NCBI GenBank assembly: GCA_900545245.1
Contig: UQYV01000038.1
Location: 1 to 34,037 of the forward strand
Length of the DNA stretch: 34,037 bases
Reading direction: 5' to 3'
DNA from: an uncultured Bacteroidales bacterium
GTDB lineage: Bacteria > Bacteroidota > Bacteroidia > Bacteroidales > UBA932
Below the pieces are notes generated by a model, which worked only from the letters and a program-made list of their open reading frames with translations, searched no databases and was not told the origin of the DNA. The position numbers were made by a program, and so were the translations under genes. This document shows positions 1 to 7,539 of this stretch, piece after piece (within the stretch, counting starts at the first letter, position 1; each line of letters begins with the position of its first letter).

Positions 1-77
1 GGATGAATTTTTCAAATATTTGTTGTAATGTTGCACTTGCTTTTTGACTCTGCGTACAACATAATTTTTCGGACTTT

Positions 78-109
78 TTTGTGTTTTTGATGAAAATTCT
101 TGAACTTTG
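78..109 (+). promoter_or_regulatory. Possible promoter of the ECF sigma gene
   Basis: TTTG at 78-81 is followed after 20 nt by GAACTTTG at 102-109, one base from the Bacteroidota -7 consensus TAnnTTTG. Transcription would start near 115, just before the ATG at 137. The mismatch at the first -7 base keeps this tentative. Confidence 0.35.
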
Positions 110-136
110 GGGTCTTGACTTAACTGACATTTGCCA

Positions 137-706
137 ATGGGGAACGAAGACTTGACATATTTTATGGCTGAACTCAGCGGGATTCACAAGGACCGCAAAA
201 GGTTTATAACCCATTCTATGTCATTTGTCAGAGTGGAGGCTGTCGCGGAGGATATATATTCTGAAAGTATTGTGAAGCTTCTGGAGAAGAAGGAGATTTT
301 CGCAAAGGGGGACAATGTGAGGGGATACTTCCACAGGGTGGTGGTGAGCAAGAGTTATGATTTTGTGAAAAGGGAGATTATGCTCAATGACGCGCACCGG
401 GAAATACAAAATGCGAAGTTGAGGGAGGCGATGTATGGGATTTTGTCGGAACGGGAGGCGGACGGGCAGGCGTTTTTGTCGGATTTGAAGGAGAGGATTG
501 AAAACTGTCGCCGGAAGATGCCGGAGCGTCGTTACGATGTTTTTACGGCAAGCCGTATTGAGGGGCTGACGCACAAGGAGATAGCGGAGAGGTTTTCGAT
601 GACGCCGCGGCAGGTGACAACGGAAATCCAGCGTGCGTTGGGAGTTTTCCGCAGCGAATTTGGCGACCTTTTGGTCGTGATTGTTTTATTGTCTGGGCTG
701 AAGTAG
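137..706 (+). CDS. ECF-type RNA polymerase sigma factor, orphan
   Basis: A protein of about 189 residues with sigma-70 layout. The N-terminal half carries a divergent region 2 (around AEDIYSESIVKLLEKKEIF). The C-terminal half carries a clear region 4 helix-turn-helix (TASRIEGLTHKEIAERFS, then TPRQVTTEIQRAL). The hydrophobic end (LLVVIVLLSGLK) resembles the tail often seen in Bacteroidota ECF factors. An upstream TTG at 131 is in frame, but the ATG at 137 is the better start. Bacteroidota ECF genes are usually followed by a FecR-type anti-sigma factor and a SusC/D pair. Here the next gene is convergent and no anti-sigma gene is visible, so the factor is an orphan, unless a partner lies upstream of the window. 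Target genes cannot be read from the sequence. Confidence 0.8.
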   Translation: MGNEDLTYFMAELSGIHKDRKRFITHSMSFVRVEAVAEDIYSESIVKLLEKKEIFAKGDNVRGYFHRVVVSKSYDFVKREIMLNDAHREIQNAKLREAMYGILSEREADGQAFLSDLKERIENCRRKMPERRYDVFTASRIEGLTHKEIAERFSMTPRQVTTEIQRALGVFRSEFGDLLVVIVLLSGLK

Positions 707-739
707 GCGGCGTAGTCTGGGCCGCATCGGCATCTAGAG

Positions 740-1693
740 TTAGACCGCCATTACATAGGTCACGATGTACCAGGTGTAGGCGGCGTAGCACAGGAGCATA
801 AGCAGACCTTCGAAGCGTGTAATCTTTCCCCGTATGCCGAAAATCATCGGGAGTACGGCGGCAAGTATCATTGCGCCATAGTCAACAAGTCCGATTTTCC
901 CTGTTGTCAGAGGTGTTATCAGCGAGGCTGTGCCGAGAATCATCGTGGCGTTGAAGATGTTGGAGCCTATGATGTTTCCAAGGGCCATGTCTGTGTCTTT
1001 CTTGACGGCCGCTGTGACTGACGCAGCAAGTTCCGGAAGGGATGTGCCGCAGGCAAGAAGGGTTATGGATATGAATGCGTCGCTGACGCCGAGTTTCCTT
1101 GCAATGGCCACTGCCTCATCGACGAAGAAGTTCGAACTTACGATCAGCGCGGCAAGTCCTCCGAGAATGCTGAATGCAGCGAACCATAGGCTCTTATTTT
1201 CCTCTTCCACTGACTCCCCGACGGTAGCCGCAGAGCTTTTGCCTCGGCGCAGCGAAATCCACATAAATGATGTAAAAACAAGAAGCAGCGCGGCTCCGTC
1301 CCATCTTCCGAGACGCGGCTCACCAACGATGAAGAAATTATAGACCAGCAGCATAAGCAGGATAGATACTGCTATGCAGAAAGGAATTTCGAATTTCATG
1401 TTTTCACGTGACACCGCAATCGGAAAGAAGAGCGCCGTGAGACCGAGAATCGCGAATACATTGAATATATTGGAGCCTACAACGTTGCCGATCGCGACCT
1501 CCGAGTTTCCACCTATTGCCCCGACCGTGCTGACCACCAATTCCGGCAACGACGTCCCGATGCCAACAATCACCGCTCCGATAACAAAGCTTGACACCCT
1601 GCACTTCCTGGCCACCACAACGGCTCCTTTCACGAGAAAATCCGCCCCGAGCACAATTCCAGCAAGTGACAGAATCAAAATAAGATATTCCAT
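740..1693 (-). CDS. Calcium/sodium antiporter (CaCA family, YrbG-like)
   Basis: Inner-membrane cation exchanger of about 317 residues. Two homologous halves are visible, each with the CaCA alpha-repeat signature: GTSLPELVVS and GNVVGSNIFN in the first, GTSLPELAASV and GNIIGSNIFN in the second. The conserved Glu in each GTSLPE and the Asn in GSNIFN are expected cation ligands. Most of the protein is predicted membrane helix, with a hydrophilic loop near the middle (GKSSAATVGESVEEEN). The ATG at 1693 puts the first membrane helix at the N-terminus; an in-frame ATG at 1714 would add seven residues. It lies 67 nt downstream of pheA on the same strand, so co-transcription is possible. Ion specificity is inferred from the family. 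Confidence 0.88.
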   Translation of the reverse strand: MEYLILILSLAGIVLGADFLVKGAVVVARKCRVSSFVIGAVIVGIGTSLPELVVSTVGAIGGNSEVAIGNVVGSNIFNVFAILGLTALFFPIAVSRENMKFEIPFCIAVSILLMLLVYNFFIVGEPRLGRWDGAALLLVFTSFMWISLRRGKSSAATVGESVEEENKSLWFAAFSILGGLAALIVSSNFFVDEAVAIARKLGVSDAFISITLLACGTSLPELAASVTAAVKKDTDMALGNIIGSNIFNATMILGTASLITPLTTGKIGLVDYGAMILAAVLPMIFGIRGKITRFEGLLMLLCYAAYTWYIVTYVMAV

Positions 1694-1760
1694 GTTAACG
1701 CATATTTTCTGCAAAAGTGCGAAAAAATTGTTAAGAAATTATTACGGAACGGTCATGTTT

Positions 1761-2597
1761 CTAAATTCCAGCTGCCGCAGGGTACTCGCCGAGGATGTTG
1801 AGATCCTGCATCAGGGGGCGTACAGCCTTGAGAGCCTGGCGGTAGCGGGAACGGGAAAAGAAGCGGATGTCGATGTAGAAGAAGTATTGCCATTCCTGAC
1901 CGGGGATGGGGAGCGACTGGATTCGTGTCAGATTCATGTCATAGAATGACAGGATGGTCAGAATCTGGGCGAGAGAACCCGGTTTGTGGGGGAGAGTGAA
2001 ACAGAGAGATGCCTTTGTGACAGCATTGTCCGGGACAGATATGCTGTCGTCGAGGATTAGAAAACGCGTAAAATTTTGCTTATAGGTCTCTATGTCGGCA
2101 GCGAGGATCTCAAGGGAATTCTGCTCTGCCGCGAGACGGGATGCCACTGCGCCTACACCCATGAGTTTCCCGGATGCAATCTCAATTGCGCTCTTTGCCG
2201 TGTCTTCAGACTCCACCATCTTGATCCACGAGCAGTTGTGCTCAAAGAACTGACGGGTCTGGTTTATCGCCATATAGTGAGTCCGCACTTCCCGGATGTC
2301 ATGGATATCCTGTCCGGGGAGCGCCATGAGGTTTTGGTGGATGGGGATGTAAGTTTCTCCCTTAATCTTGTGCGTATTGGCTCTGAGCAGTTCAAAATTG
2401 GGCAACAGACCTCCCGAAATCGTATTCTCGATTGCCATGACGATGGCATCTGCCCGCCCCTCCCTGACGGCCGTGAATAGTCCGCTGAATGTGGGACATT
2501 CGACAATGGAGATGTCCTCACCCTTCTTTGAATAGAAGTCCCGTGCGGCCTGCTCGTGGAAACAGCCTCTATATCCTTGGATTGCAACTCTTTTCAT
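1761..2597 (-). CDS. pheA: Prephenate dehydratase with C-terminal ACT domain
   Basis: Converts prephenate to phenylpyruvate in phenylalanine synthesis. The 278-residue length fits a monofunctional prephenate dehydratase with no chorismate mutase domain. The catalytic domain (about 1-185) shows the periplasmic-binding-protein-like fold, with IENTISGGLLPNFELL in the place of the family ENS motif and the NFTRFLIL strand containing the catalytic Thr-Arg-Phe. The ACT domain (about 195-270, starting KASLCFTLPHKPGSLAQIL) should bind phenylalanine for feedback control. Its effector motif reads TRIQSLPIPG instead of ESRP, a form I recall in Bacteroidales. A good promoter lies 42 nt upstream. The next gene upstream is the divergent AbiE operon. 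Confidence 0.93.
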   Translation of the reverse strand: MKRVAIQGYRGCFHEQAARDFYSKKGEDISIVECPTFSGLFTAVREGRADAIVMAIENTISGGLLPNFELLRANTHKIKGETYIPIHQNLMALPGQDIHDIREVRTHYMAINQTRQFFEHNCSWIKMVESEDTAKSAIEIASGKLMGVGAVASRLAAEQNSLEILAADIETYKQNFTRFLILDDSISVPDNAVTKASLCFTLPHKPGSLAQILTILSFYDMNLTRIQSLPIPGQEWQYFFYIDIRFFSRSRYRQALKAVRPLMQDLNILGEYPAAAGI

Positions 2598-2639
2598 TCA
2601 CACAACCGTCCATAAACTATGGTCATAACGGATAGCTTG

Positions 2640-2671
2640 CGAAGGTACGGTATAATTCCAGATATTCCAAA
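2640..2671 (-). promoter_or_regulatory. pheA promoter
   Basis: On the minus strand TTTG (2671-2668) is followed after 20 nt by TACCTTCG (2647-2640), one mismatch from TAnnTTTG. This gives a leader of about 35 nt before the pheA ATG. Confidence 0.55.
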
Positions 2672-2776
2672 TATTTTGTTTCTGAAATTCCAGAATTACG
2701 CGGCGAAGAACTTGATCCCTGAAACCGTAAGATGTCACGAATATTGTTCATATTCTCCGAAACATCTTGGATGATT

Positions 2777-2815
2777 ATAAAATCGGCAGAGAATGTTGAT
2801 TATTGCCGATTTTAT
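2777..2815. promoter_or_regulatory. Probable AbiEi operator: perfect 12-bp inverted repeat
   Basis: ATAAAATCGGCA (2777-2788) and its exact reverse complement TGCCGATTTTAT (2804-2815) are separated by 15 bp. The left arm lies just upstream of the -33 element, and the right arm lies between the -33 and -7 elements of the abiE promoter. AbiEi antitoxins of characterised systems repress their own operon by binding inverted repeats in the promoter. The placement fits that role, but binding is inferred. Confidence 0.6.
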
Positions 2816-2825
2816 GCTATCTTTG
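2796..2825 (+). promoter_or_regulatory. abiE operon promoter
   Basis: TTG (2796-2798), a 19-nt spacer and TATCTTTG (2818-2825) match the Bacteroidota consensus. Transcription should begin near 2831. An in-frame start at 2732 would lie upstream of this promoter, so the true start is at 2837 or 2843 and the leader is very short. Confidence 0.65.
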
Positions 2826-2836
2826 CTCCCTATAAA

Positions 2837-3550
2837 ATGAAAATGACTACGAAAGATAACATATTGAAGTACGCACAGGTTCACGATACTTTCAGCGCGA
2901 GTTCTATTGCAATTGATTGCGAACTGAATGTCGTTACGGTTCGTCAATATCTCAGTGCTTTATCCCGGGAGGGAAAATTGGAGAGAGTCGGCAAGGGGGT
3001 GTATGCAAATAGACATAAGCAGAGTTTCGTTTACAAACCGTCGGACGAAGCGAGGAACATTTATAATTTTTTGAAGTTAAACCTGCCGTTTGCTGATTTC
3101 TGCGTATATGACGGCAATATCATTTCACCTATCCAGCATCACCTTTCAATCAATAATGCGATATATGTGGAAACAAACAGAGACGTTGTGGAAACGGTGT
3201 TCGGAAGGTTAAAAGATGACGGGAAGAAGGTATTTCGGCAACCTGATGCCCAGTTTGTATATGACTACGTAGACCTGAGAACCCATTGCCTCATTGTTAA
3301 GCCACTTGTTTCAGAGTCGCCGACGGCAAAGATTGACGGGATAATAGTACCGACATTGGAAAAAATCCTCGTGGATATTCAGGCGGATGCAGACTTTGAT
3401 TATTTGAGGGGAATTGAAAGCCAGAATATGTTCAACTTGGCATTTGATTTATTTTCAATCAATCTCCAGCGCCTGCTGCGATATGCGAGGCGTAGAAATG
3501 TTGAACAAAGAACCAGGAAACTTATTGACGGTGTGAAGAGATATGATTAG
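2837..3550 (+). CDS. AbiEi-like antitoxin / transcriptional repressor
   Basis: Antitoxin partner of the adjacent AbiEii-like nucleotidyltransferase. The N-terminus is a winged helix-turn-helix (about residues 1-60: NILKYAQVHDTFSASSIAI, then VVTVRQYLSALSREGKLERV and GKGVYA), typical of AbiEi, where it represses the operon. The rest is the longer C-terminal antitoxin domain, with conserved-looking strands such as HCLIVKPLVSESPTAKIDG and the helix IVPTLEKILVDI. The start is set by the promoter at 2796-2825; the ATG at 2843 is equally possible, and an upstream ATG at 2732 is rejected. The gene overlaps the toxin gene by 8 nt, so translation is probably coupled. The locus is more A+T-rich than the flanking core genes, suggesting transfer. 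The exact subfamily is not certain. Confidence 0.75.
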   Translation: MKMTTKDNILKYAQVHDTFSASSIAIDCELNVVTVRQYLSALSREGKLERVGKGVYANRHKQSFVYKPSDEARNIYNFLKLNLPFADFCVYDGNIISPIQHHLSINNAIYVETNRDVVETVFGRLKDDGKKVFRQPDAQFVYDYVDLRTHCLIVKPLVSESPTAKIDGIIVPTLEKILVDIQADADFDYLRGIESQNMFNLAFDLFSINLQRLLRYARRRNVEQRTRKLIDGVKRYD

Positions 3551-4622
3551 TGCAGAATGCTTTACAAATAAATGGATAGAAGCCAGATCTATTGAGTTTC
3601 AGTATAATGACAAGAATATTATAGAGAAAGTCATTCGGGCATTCTCGCTATTGGATATGTTGGCGAGTTCCGGATGTCCATTTCATTTCAAAGGAGGTAG
3701 TTGCCTTATGCTGCTTTTGAAGAACGGTAGGCATAGGCTATCCATTGACATAGATATAATATGTCCTCCCGGTACGGAGATAGAGCCTTATCTTCAACGG
3801 TACAAGGAGTTCGGATTCATTGATTATAAACCGGTGTTACGAATACAGAGAAGCAAGGATATCCCTAAATCTCACTCCAAGTTTTATTACAATGTCGCAT
3901 TTCTTGATGACAGTGACAGGCAGGAAAGCATCCTTCTTGATGTTCTGAATGAAGATTGCCATTATGAAAAGGTTGTAGAAGTCCCTATCGAAAGTCCTTT
4001 TTTGAAAATAGAGAATCCGGTCAGTATGGTGAAGGTACCATCTGTTGGGGATATTCTTGGAGATAAATTGACGGCCTTCGCTCCGAATACGACAGGCATT
4101 CCATATTATAAGATAAACTCTGATGGTACGGAGAAGAATTGCAGTATGGAAATAATCAAACAACTATATGATATTTCTAGACTGTTTGAGGTCACGAAAG
4201 ATCTTACCGTGACCTCAAAATCATTCTCAAAGATTGCCAAAGTGGAATTGTCATATAGAGGTATGTCGGATAATCCGAGCGTAATCTTTGATGATATCCG
4301 TAAAACTTCGATTTGTATCGCAACCAGAGGCGCTGAAGGGAACGGAAATTTCGAAATGCTTCAAAGCGGTATAGCACGAATCGGATCGTTCATGTTTCGT
4401 GGCGAATATCGGATTGAGAACGCGATCATTGATTCGGCTCGTGCCGCATATATCGCGACAATGTTGGAAAAAGGACATGTGGATATCGAGCGTTATTCCG
4501 GAGACCCTCGTTCTATTGCAGATATGTCCATTTCTTTCGCACTGCCTGATAGATTGAAACGTCTTCGGCGTCAATCTCCGGAAGCATTTTACTATTGGGC
4601 AAAGATTGGTGAACTCCTATAA
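3543..4622 (+). CDS. AbiEii/AbiGii-family nucleotidyltransferase toxin
   Basis: Toxin of a type IV (AbiE-like) toxin-antitoxin pair, 359 residues. The nucleotidyltransferase motif I reads KGGS (50-53), then D69 and D71 in SIDIDI, the metal-binding acidic pair. GDKLTAFAP (173-181) and IKQLYDISRL (205-214) match the later conserved Lys and Asp motifs of AbiEii. Characterised relatives stall growth by modifying tRNA or other targets with nucleotides, and some abort phage infection; the target here is unknown. All motifs look intact, so the enzyme should be active. It begins inside the end of the antitoxin gene (8-nt overlap). Nothing else defensive adjoins it: pheA lies on one side and a core hydrolase on the other. 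Confidence 0.85.
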   Translation: MISAECFTNKWIEARSIEFQYNDKNIIEKVIRAFSLLDMLASSGCPFHFKGGSCLMLLLKNGRHRLSIDIDIICPPGTEIEPYLQRYKEFGFIDYKPVLRIQRSKDIPKSHSKFYYNVAFLDDSDRQESILLDVLNEDCHYEKVVEVPIESPFLKIENPVSMVKVPSVGDILGDKLTAFAPNTTGIPYYKINSDGTEKNCSMEIIKQLYDISRLFEVTKDLTVTSKSFSKIAKVELSYRGMSDNPSVIFDDIRKTSICIATRGAEGNGNFEMLQSGIARIGSFMFRGEYRIENAIIDSARAAYIATMLEKGHVDIERYSGDPRSIADMSISFALPDRLKRLRRQSPEAFYYWAKIGELL

Positions 4623-4684
4623 TATAATATTTTTTCACATCTCCATTGTCAGTCTTTTTCTTGAAGGGATCAAGTAATTAGAGG

Positions 4685-5602
4685 TTACCCCTCGATGACA
4701 AGCCCGTCGAAGGCTGGGAGAATGTTTGCCGGTGTGCCGTCAGCATTGTCCGGAAGTGCCTTCAGTTCAGGAACGAAGTCCTTGTACTTCGGTAGGCGGT
4801 CGCTTAGGTGCGTGAGCCACGAATGCTTCGCTCCGACCCTGCGGCAGACCTCAATTGCCTGCTCCAGGCCCCAGTGTGAGTTGTGGGTGCCGCGCTTCAC
4901 CGTGTTGATTATGAAATGCTCCAGACCTTCGAGCTTCGCGAACTCTTCCTCCGGGATGTAGTTCATGTCCGTGCAGTAGGCGATGTTTCCGAAACGGAAG
5001 CCGAGCACCGGAAGCGCACCGTGCATTCCGCGGATCGGGATGACCGTCGTTTCCCGAACAACACCGTTAGGGTCGCCCGGTACCTCGTGGTAGCCGATTC
5101 CCGATTCCCATCTAAGGTGCGGAGCCGAGTCGTCGAAGCGGACGGTGAATGGCTCGTCCGTGATGTTGTGGACATGCCATTCGGGGGCACCGGGGTATTT
5201 GTGGGCAGCAAAAGCATAGGAATACTCCATCCGCAGCGAATCCTCCACATATTTTTCACAATAGATTTCGCAGGCCCGTCCCTCTGTGTAGTTGAGTGCC
5301 CTCACATCGTCAAGCCCTCCCGTGTGGTCCTTGTGATTATGGGTCAGGAGTATCGCGTCGAGATGACGCACGTCCGCCCTAAGCATCTGCGCCCTAAAGT
5401 CCGGACCGGCATCGACCAGAATTGTCATTCCTTCATGCTCCACCAGCACGCTCGACCGGAGTCTCTTATCCATCGGATCCGCACTTCTGCAAACTTCACA
5501 CTGACATCCGATTACAGGCACTCCCTGCGAAGTTCCGCTCCCGAAAAACGTCAACCGCGTCCGTCTTCCTTTTTTATCCTGGAAGTTTTCTGTGTAAGTC
5601 AT
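4685..5602 (-). CDS. MBL-fold metallo-hydrolase, PhnP-like
   Basis: A 305-residue metallo-beta-lactamase-fold phosphodiesterase related to PhnP (cyclic phosphate phosphodiesterase) and RNase Z. The N-terminus has GSGTSQGVPVIGCQCEVC, including the Cys cluster (C33, C35, C38) of PhnP-like proteins. The di-metal motif is THNHKDH (H88, H90, D92, H93), with further ligands expected at VDAGPDFR and near the C-terminal WLTHLS. No phosphonate genes are nearby, so a phosphonate role is not supported. ATG 5602 is preferred over the upstream ATG at 5638 because AAGGAC sits 6 nt before it, one of the few Shine-Dalgarno-like sites in the window. It lies downstream of the mtaB terminator and is probably transcribed separately. 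Confidence 0.87.
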   Translation of the reverse strand: MTYTENFQDKKGRRTRLTFFGSGTSQGVPVIGCQCEVCRSADPMDKRLRSSVLVEHEGMTILVDAGPDFRAQMLRADVRHLDAILLTHNHKDHTGGLDDVRALNYTEGRACEIYCEKYVEDSLRMEYSYAFAAHKYPGAPEWHVHNITDEPFTVRFDDSAPHLRWESGIGYHEVPGDPNGVVRETTVIPIRGMHGALPVLGFRFGNIAYCTDMNYIPEEEFAKLEGLEHFIINTVKRGTHNSHWGLEQAIEVCRRVGAKHSWLTHLSDRLPKYKDFVPELKALPDNADGTPANILPAFDGLVIEG

Positions 5603-5636
5603 ATTATGTCCTTTTTGTATATGTGCGAAAGGCTTC

Positions 5637-5700
5637 AAAAAAGCGGGAGGAGAGAAACCCTACGCGATTTTTTCATGAGCTGAGGGTTCTCACCTCCCGC
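5637..5700 (-). terminator. Rho-independent terminator of the tamB-mtaB operon
   Basis: Read on the minus strand, GCGGGAGG (5700-5693) pairs with CCTCCCGC (5650-5643), and the stem extends inward with GAGAA/CCCT pairing. Six T residues (5642-5637) follow. Outer GGCTTC (5631) and GAAGCC (5703) can extend the stem further. It begins 25 nt after the mtaB stop. Confidence 0.8.
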
Positions 5701-5725
5701 GTGAAGCCGTATGCTCTGAACGAAT

Positions 5726-7123
5726 CTATTCCTCGCCACCAAGCGCCTCAATCCTCGTGTTCTCAGCCGTCAGAGCCACAGTCAAAGTGCGTCCGATGAG
5801 CTGAGGATCATAGTCCTCCCACACCTTGATGTAGTTTTCCGTGTATCCGCACATCTTCCCTTTCTTGTCCGCGCCTTCAAAAAGCACCTGAGCCGAGTCC
5901 CCGAGACATCCGCTGACAAACTCCCGGTGCAGTTCCTTGCAAAGTTCCTCCAGCCGTGCGACCCTTTCTGTCTTCACGCTGTCCTGCACCTGGTCTTTCC
6001 GCACGGCAGCCGGGGTTCCCGCCCGTCGTGAATAAGGGAAAATGTGAATGAACGCCGGACGTATCCTGTCCTTAAGAAAATTGTACGTCTGTTCGAAGAG
6101 TTCGTCTGTCTCGCCGGGAAATCCCACGATGACGTCGATTCCGAAGAATACCTTCCTGTCTACGAATGCCTTACGGATGTATTCAATCTTACGCGCAAAG
6201 GTTTCCGTGTCGTAGCGTCGTCCCATCTCACGGAGAACCGTGTCGCTTCCGCTTTGAAGGGGAATATGGAAATGCGGAAGGAACTTTGTCCCCGACACAA
6301 TCCAGCCAATCATCGGTTCTGTCAGCAGATTGGGCTCAATTGACGATATGCGGTAGCGCTCAATGTCCTCGACGTCGTTCAGCGCCCTGATGAGGTCGAA
6401 GAAATTCTCTCCTGTGCTCTTCCCGAAATCTCCGGTGTTCACTCCGGTAATCACGATTTCACGGCATCCGGTGGCGGCAATCTCCTCCGCTTTCAGTACA
6501 ATGTCGGCAATGGGCTCATTCCTGCTCTCACCACGGGCGTACGGCACCGTACAGTAGTTACACTTGAAGTCGCATCCGTCCTGGACCTTGAGAAACGAGC
6601 GCGTGCGTTCGCCGGTGGAATATGCTCCCAGATAATTGCAGTCCGAATACGCTCCGAGGACGTGTCCCTCATCCTTTCCGCCAGGCATATCCACGATGGC
6701 TTTCTCTCCATTCGCGGCATTCTCGGCGTTTTTACACGGATTTCCTTTCAGCGATTCGCCCCCGCTGCACTCGGAGACATATTTCAGTATCCCCGGAACG
6801 ACCCCGTTCTTCTCCTTCGCCCCATAGACTGCGCACACGCCCTCCAGAGCCTCAATCTCACCGCGTTTCAGCTCGGCATAGCACCCGGTCACGAAAATAG
6901 CCGCATCCGGAGACACCCTGTGCAGTTTCCTGATGATGTTCCTGCACTTTTTGTCCGAATGTTCCGTCACCGAACACGTGTTCACGAGGAATATGTCCGC
7001 CCCCTTCGACCACGGCGTCACCTCCAGCGGCACTCCGCTCTCCAGAAGCCGTCTCTCATAAGTCGAGGTCTCCGCATAGTTCAGCTTACACCCCAGAGTA
7101 ATAAACGATATTTTAGTATTCAT
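5726..7123 (-). CDS. mtaB: tRNA t6A37 methylthiotransferase MtaB
   Basis: Radical-SAM enzyme that adds a methylthio group to t6A37 in ANN-decoding tRNAs. The N-terminal UPF0004 domain holds three cluster cysteines: C12 (TLGCKLNYAET, diagnostic for MtaB), C50 (VNTCSVTEHSD) and C81 (VTGCYAE). The radical-SAM cluster is C184, C188 and C191 (DGCDFKCNYC). A TRAM-like C-terminal region follows (about 400-465). Between the two cluster domains, residues about 118-170 form an unusually long Gly/Asn/Cys-containing linker. It is the last gene of a minus-strand operon, 18 nt after folB and followed by a strong terminator. The t6A substrate is made by TsaD, encoded in this window. Confidence 0.93.
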   Translation of the reverse strand: MNTKISFITLGCKLNYAETSTYERRLLESGVPLEVTPWSKGADIFLVNTCSVTEHSDKKCRNIIRKLHRVSPDAAIFVTGCYAELKRGEIEALEGVCAVYGAKEKNGVVPGILKYVSECSGGESLKGNPCKNAENAANGEKAIVDMPGGKDEGHVLGAYSDCNYLGAYSTGERTRSFLKVQDGCDFKCNYCTVPYARGESRNEPIADIVLKAEEIAATGCREIVITGVNTGDFGKSTGENFFDLIRALNDVEDIERYRISSIEPNLLTEPMIGWIVSGTKFLPHFHIPLQSGSDTVLREMGRRYDTETFARKIEYIRKAFVDRKVFFGIDVIVGFPGETDELFEQTYNFLKDRIRPAFIHIFPYSRRAGTPAAVRKDQVQDSVKTERVARLEELCKELHREFVSGCLGDSAQVLFEGADKKGKMCGYTENYIKVWEDYDPQLIGRTLTVALTAENTRIEALGGEE

Positions 7124-7141
7124 AAACGCAGTAATCCGCTT

Positions 7142-7516
7142 CTAGAAACTTTTTTCACTGCCGCCGTCCATCGTTATTCGACTCCACTCGGCCTTGCCCC
7201 CTTTTATCGGCGGATTCTGCTTCGACACGCGGATTGAGAAATGTCCAAGACGTGGGTATCTCTTTTCGACACTGCGGACGATGCGTGCAGCGACGTTCTC
7301 GATGAGATTTGAAGGGGTGGCCATCTCCTTTGCAGCAATAGTGTATATCTCCGCCAAATCCACAGTGTCCGCGAGATTGTCGGTTTTTGCGGCTTTGTCG
7401 ACATCGATTTCCGCCATGAAATCCACGATAAAACGATTGCCGTGTTTTTTTTCGTCCTCGTAACATCCGTGATTCGAATGGAATTCCATTCCCTCAAGTT
7501 CAAGTAAGCTTGTCAT
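7142..7516 (-). CDS. folB: Dihydroneopterin aldolase FolB
   Basis: Folate synthesis enzyme that cleaves dihydroneopterin to 6-hydroxymethyl-dihydropterin and glycolaldehyde. At 124 residues it has the usual family length. Visible family features are the opening LLELEGMEFHSNHGCYEDEK (pterin site and the HGCYEDE loop), the helix TVDLAEIYTIAAKEM, LIENVAARIVRSV, and the C-terminal RVSKQNPPIKGG with the conserved Lys. It sits between the RsmI-like methyltransferase (23 nt gap) and mtaB (18 nt gap) in the tamB operon. Confidence 0.93.
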   Translation of the reverse strand: MTSLLELEGMEFHSNHGCYEDEKKHGNRFIVDFMAEIDVDKAAKTDNLADTVDLAEIYTIAAKEMATPSNLIENVAARIVRSVEKRYPRLGHFSIRVSKQNPPIKGGKAEWSRITMDGGSEKSF

Positions 7517-7539
7517 ATCATTAAATTTTATCTTTATTC

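Noticed and set aside
2732..2836. N-terminal extension of the AbiEi-like antitoxin from ATG 2732
   Set aside because: The predicted promoter and operator lie inside this stretch, and the added residues do not look like the winged-helix family.
4883..5683. Open frame antisense to the PhnP-like gene
   Set aside because: It is the shadow of a gene with clear metal-binding motifs and crosses the terminator.
6662..7237. Open frame antisense to mtaB
   Set aside because: It is rich in Arg, Pro and Ser from reverse reading and has no recognisable domain.
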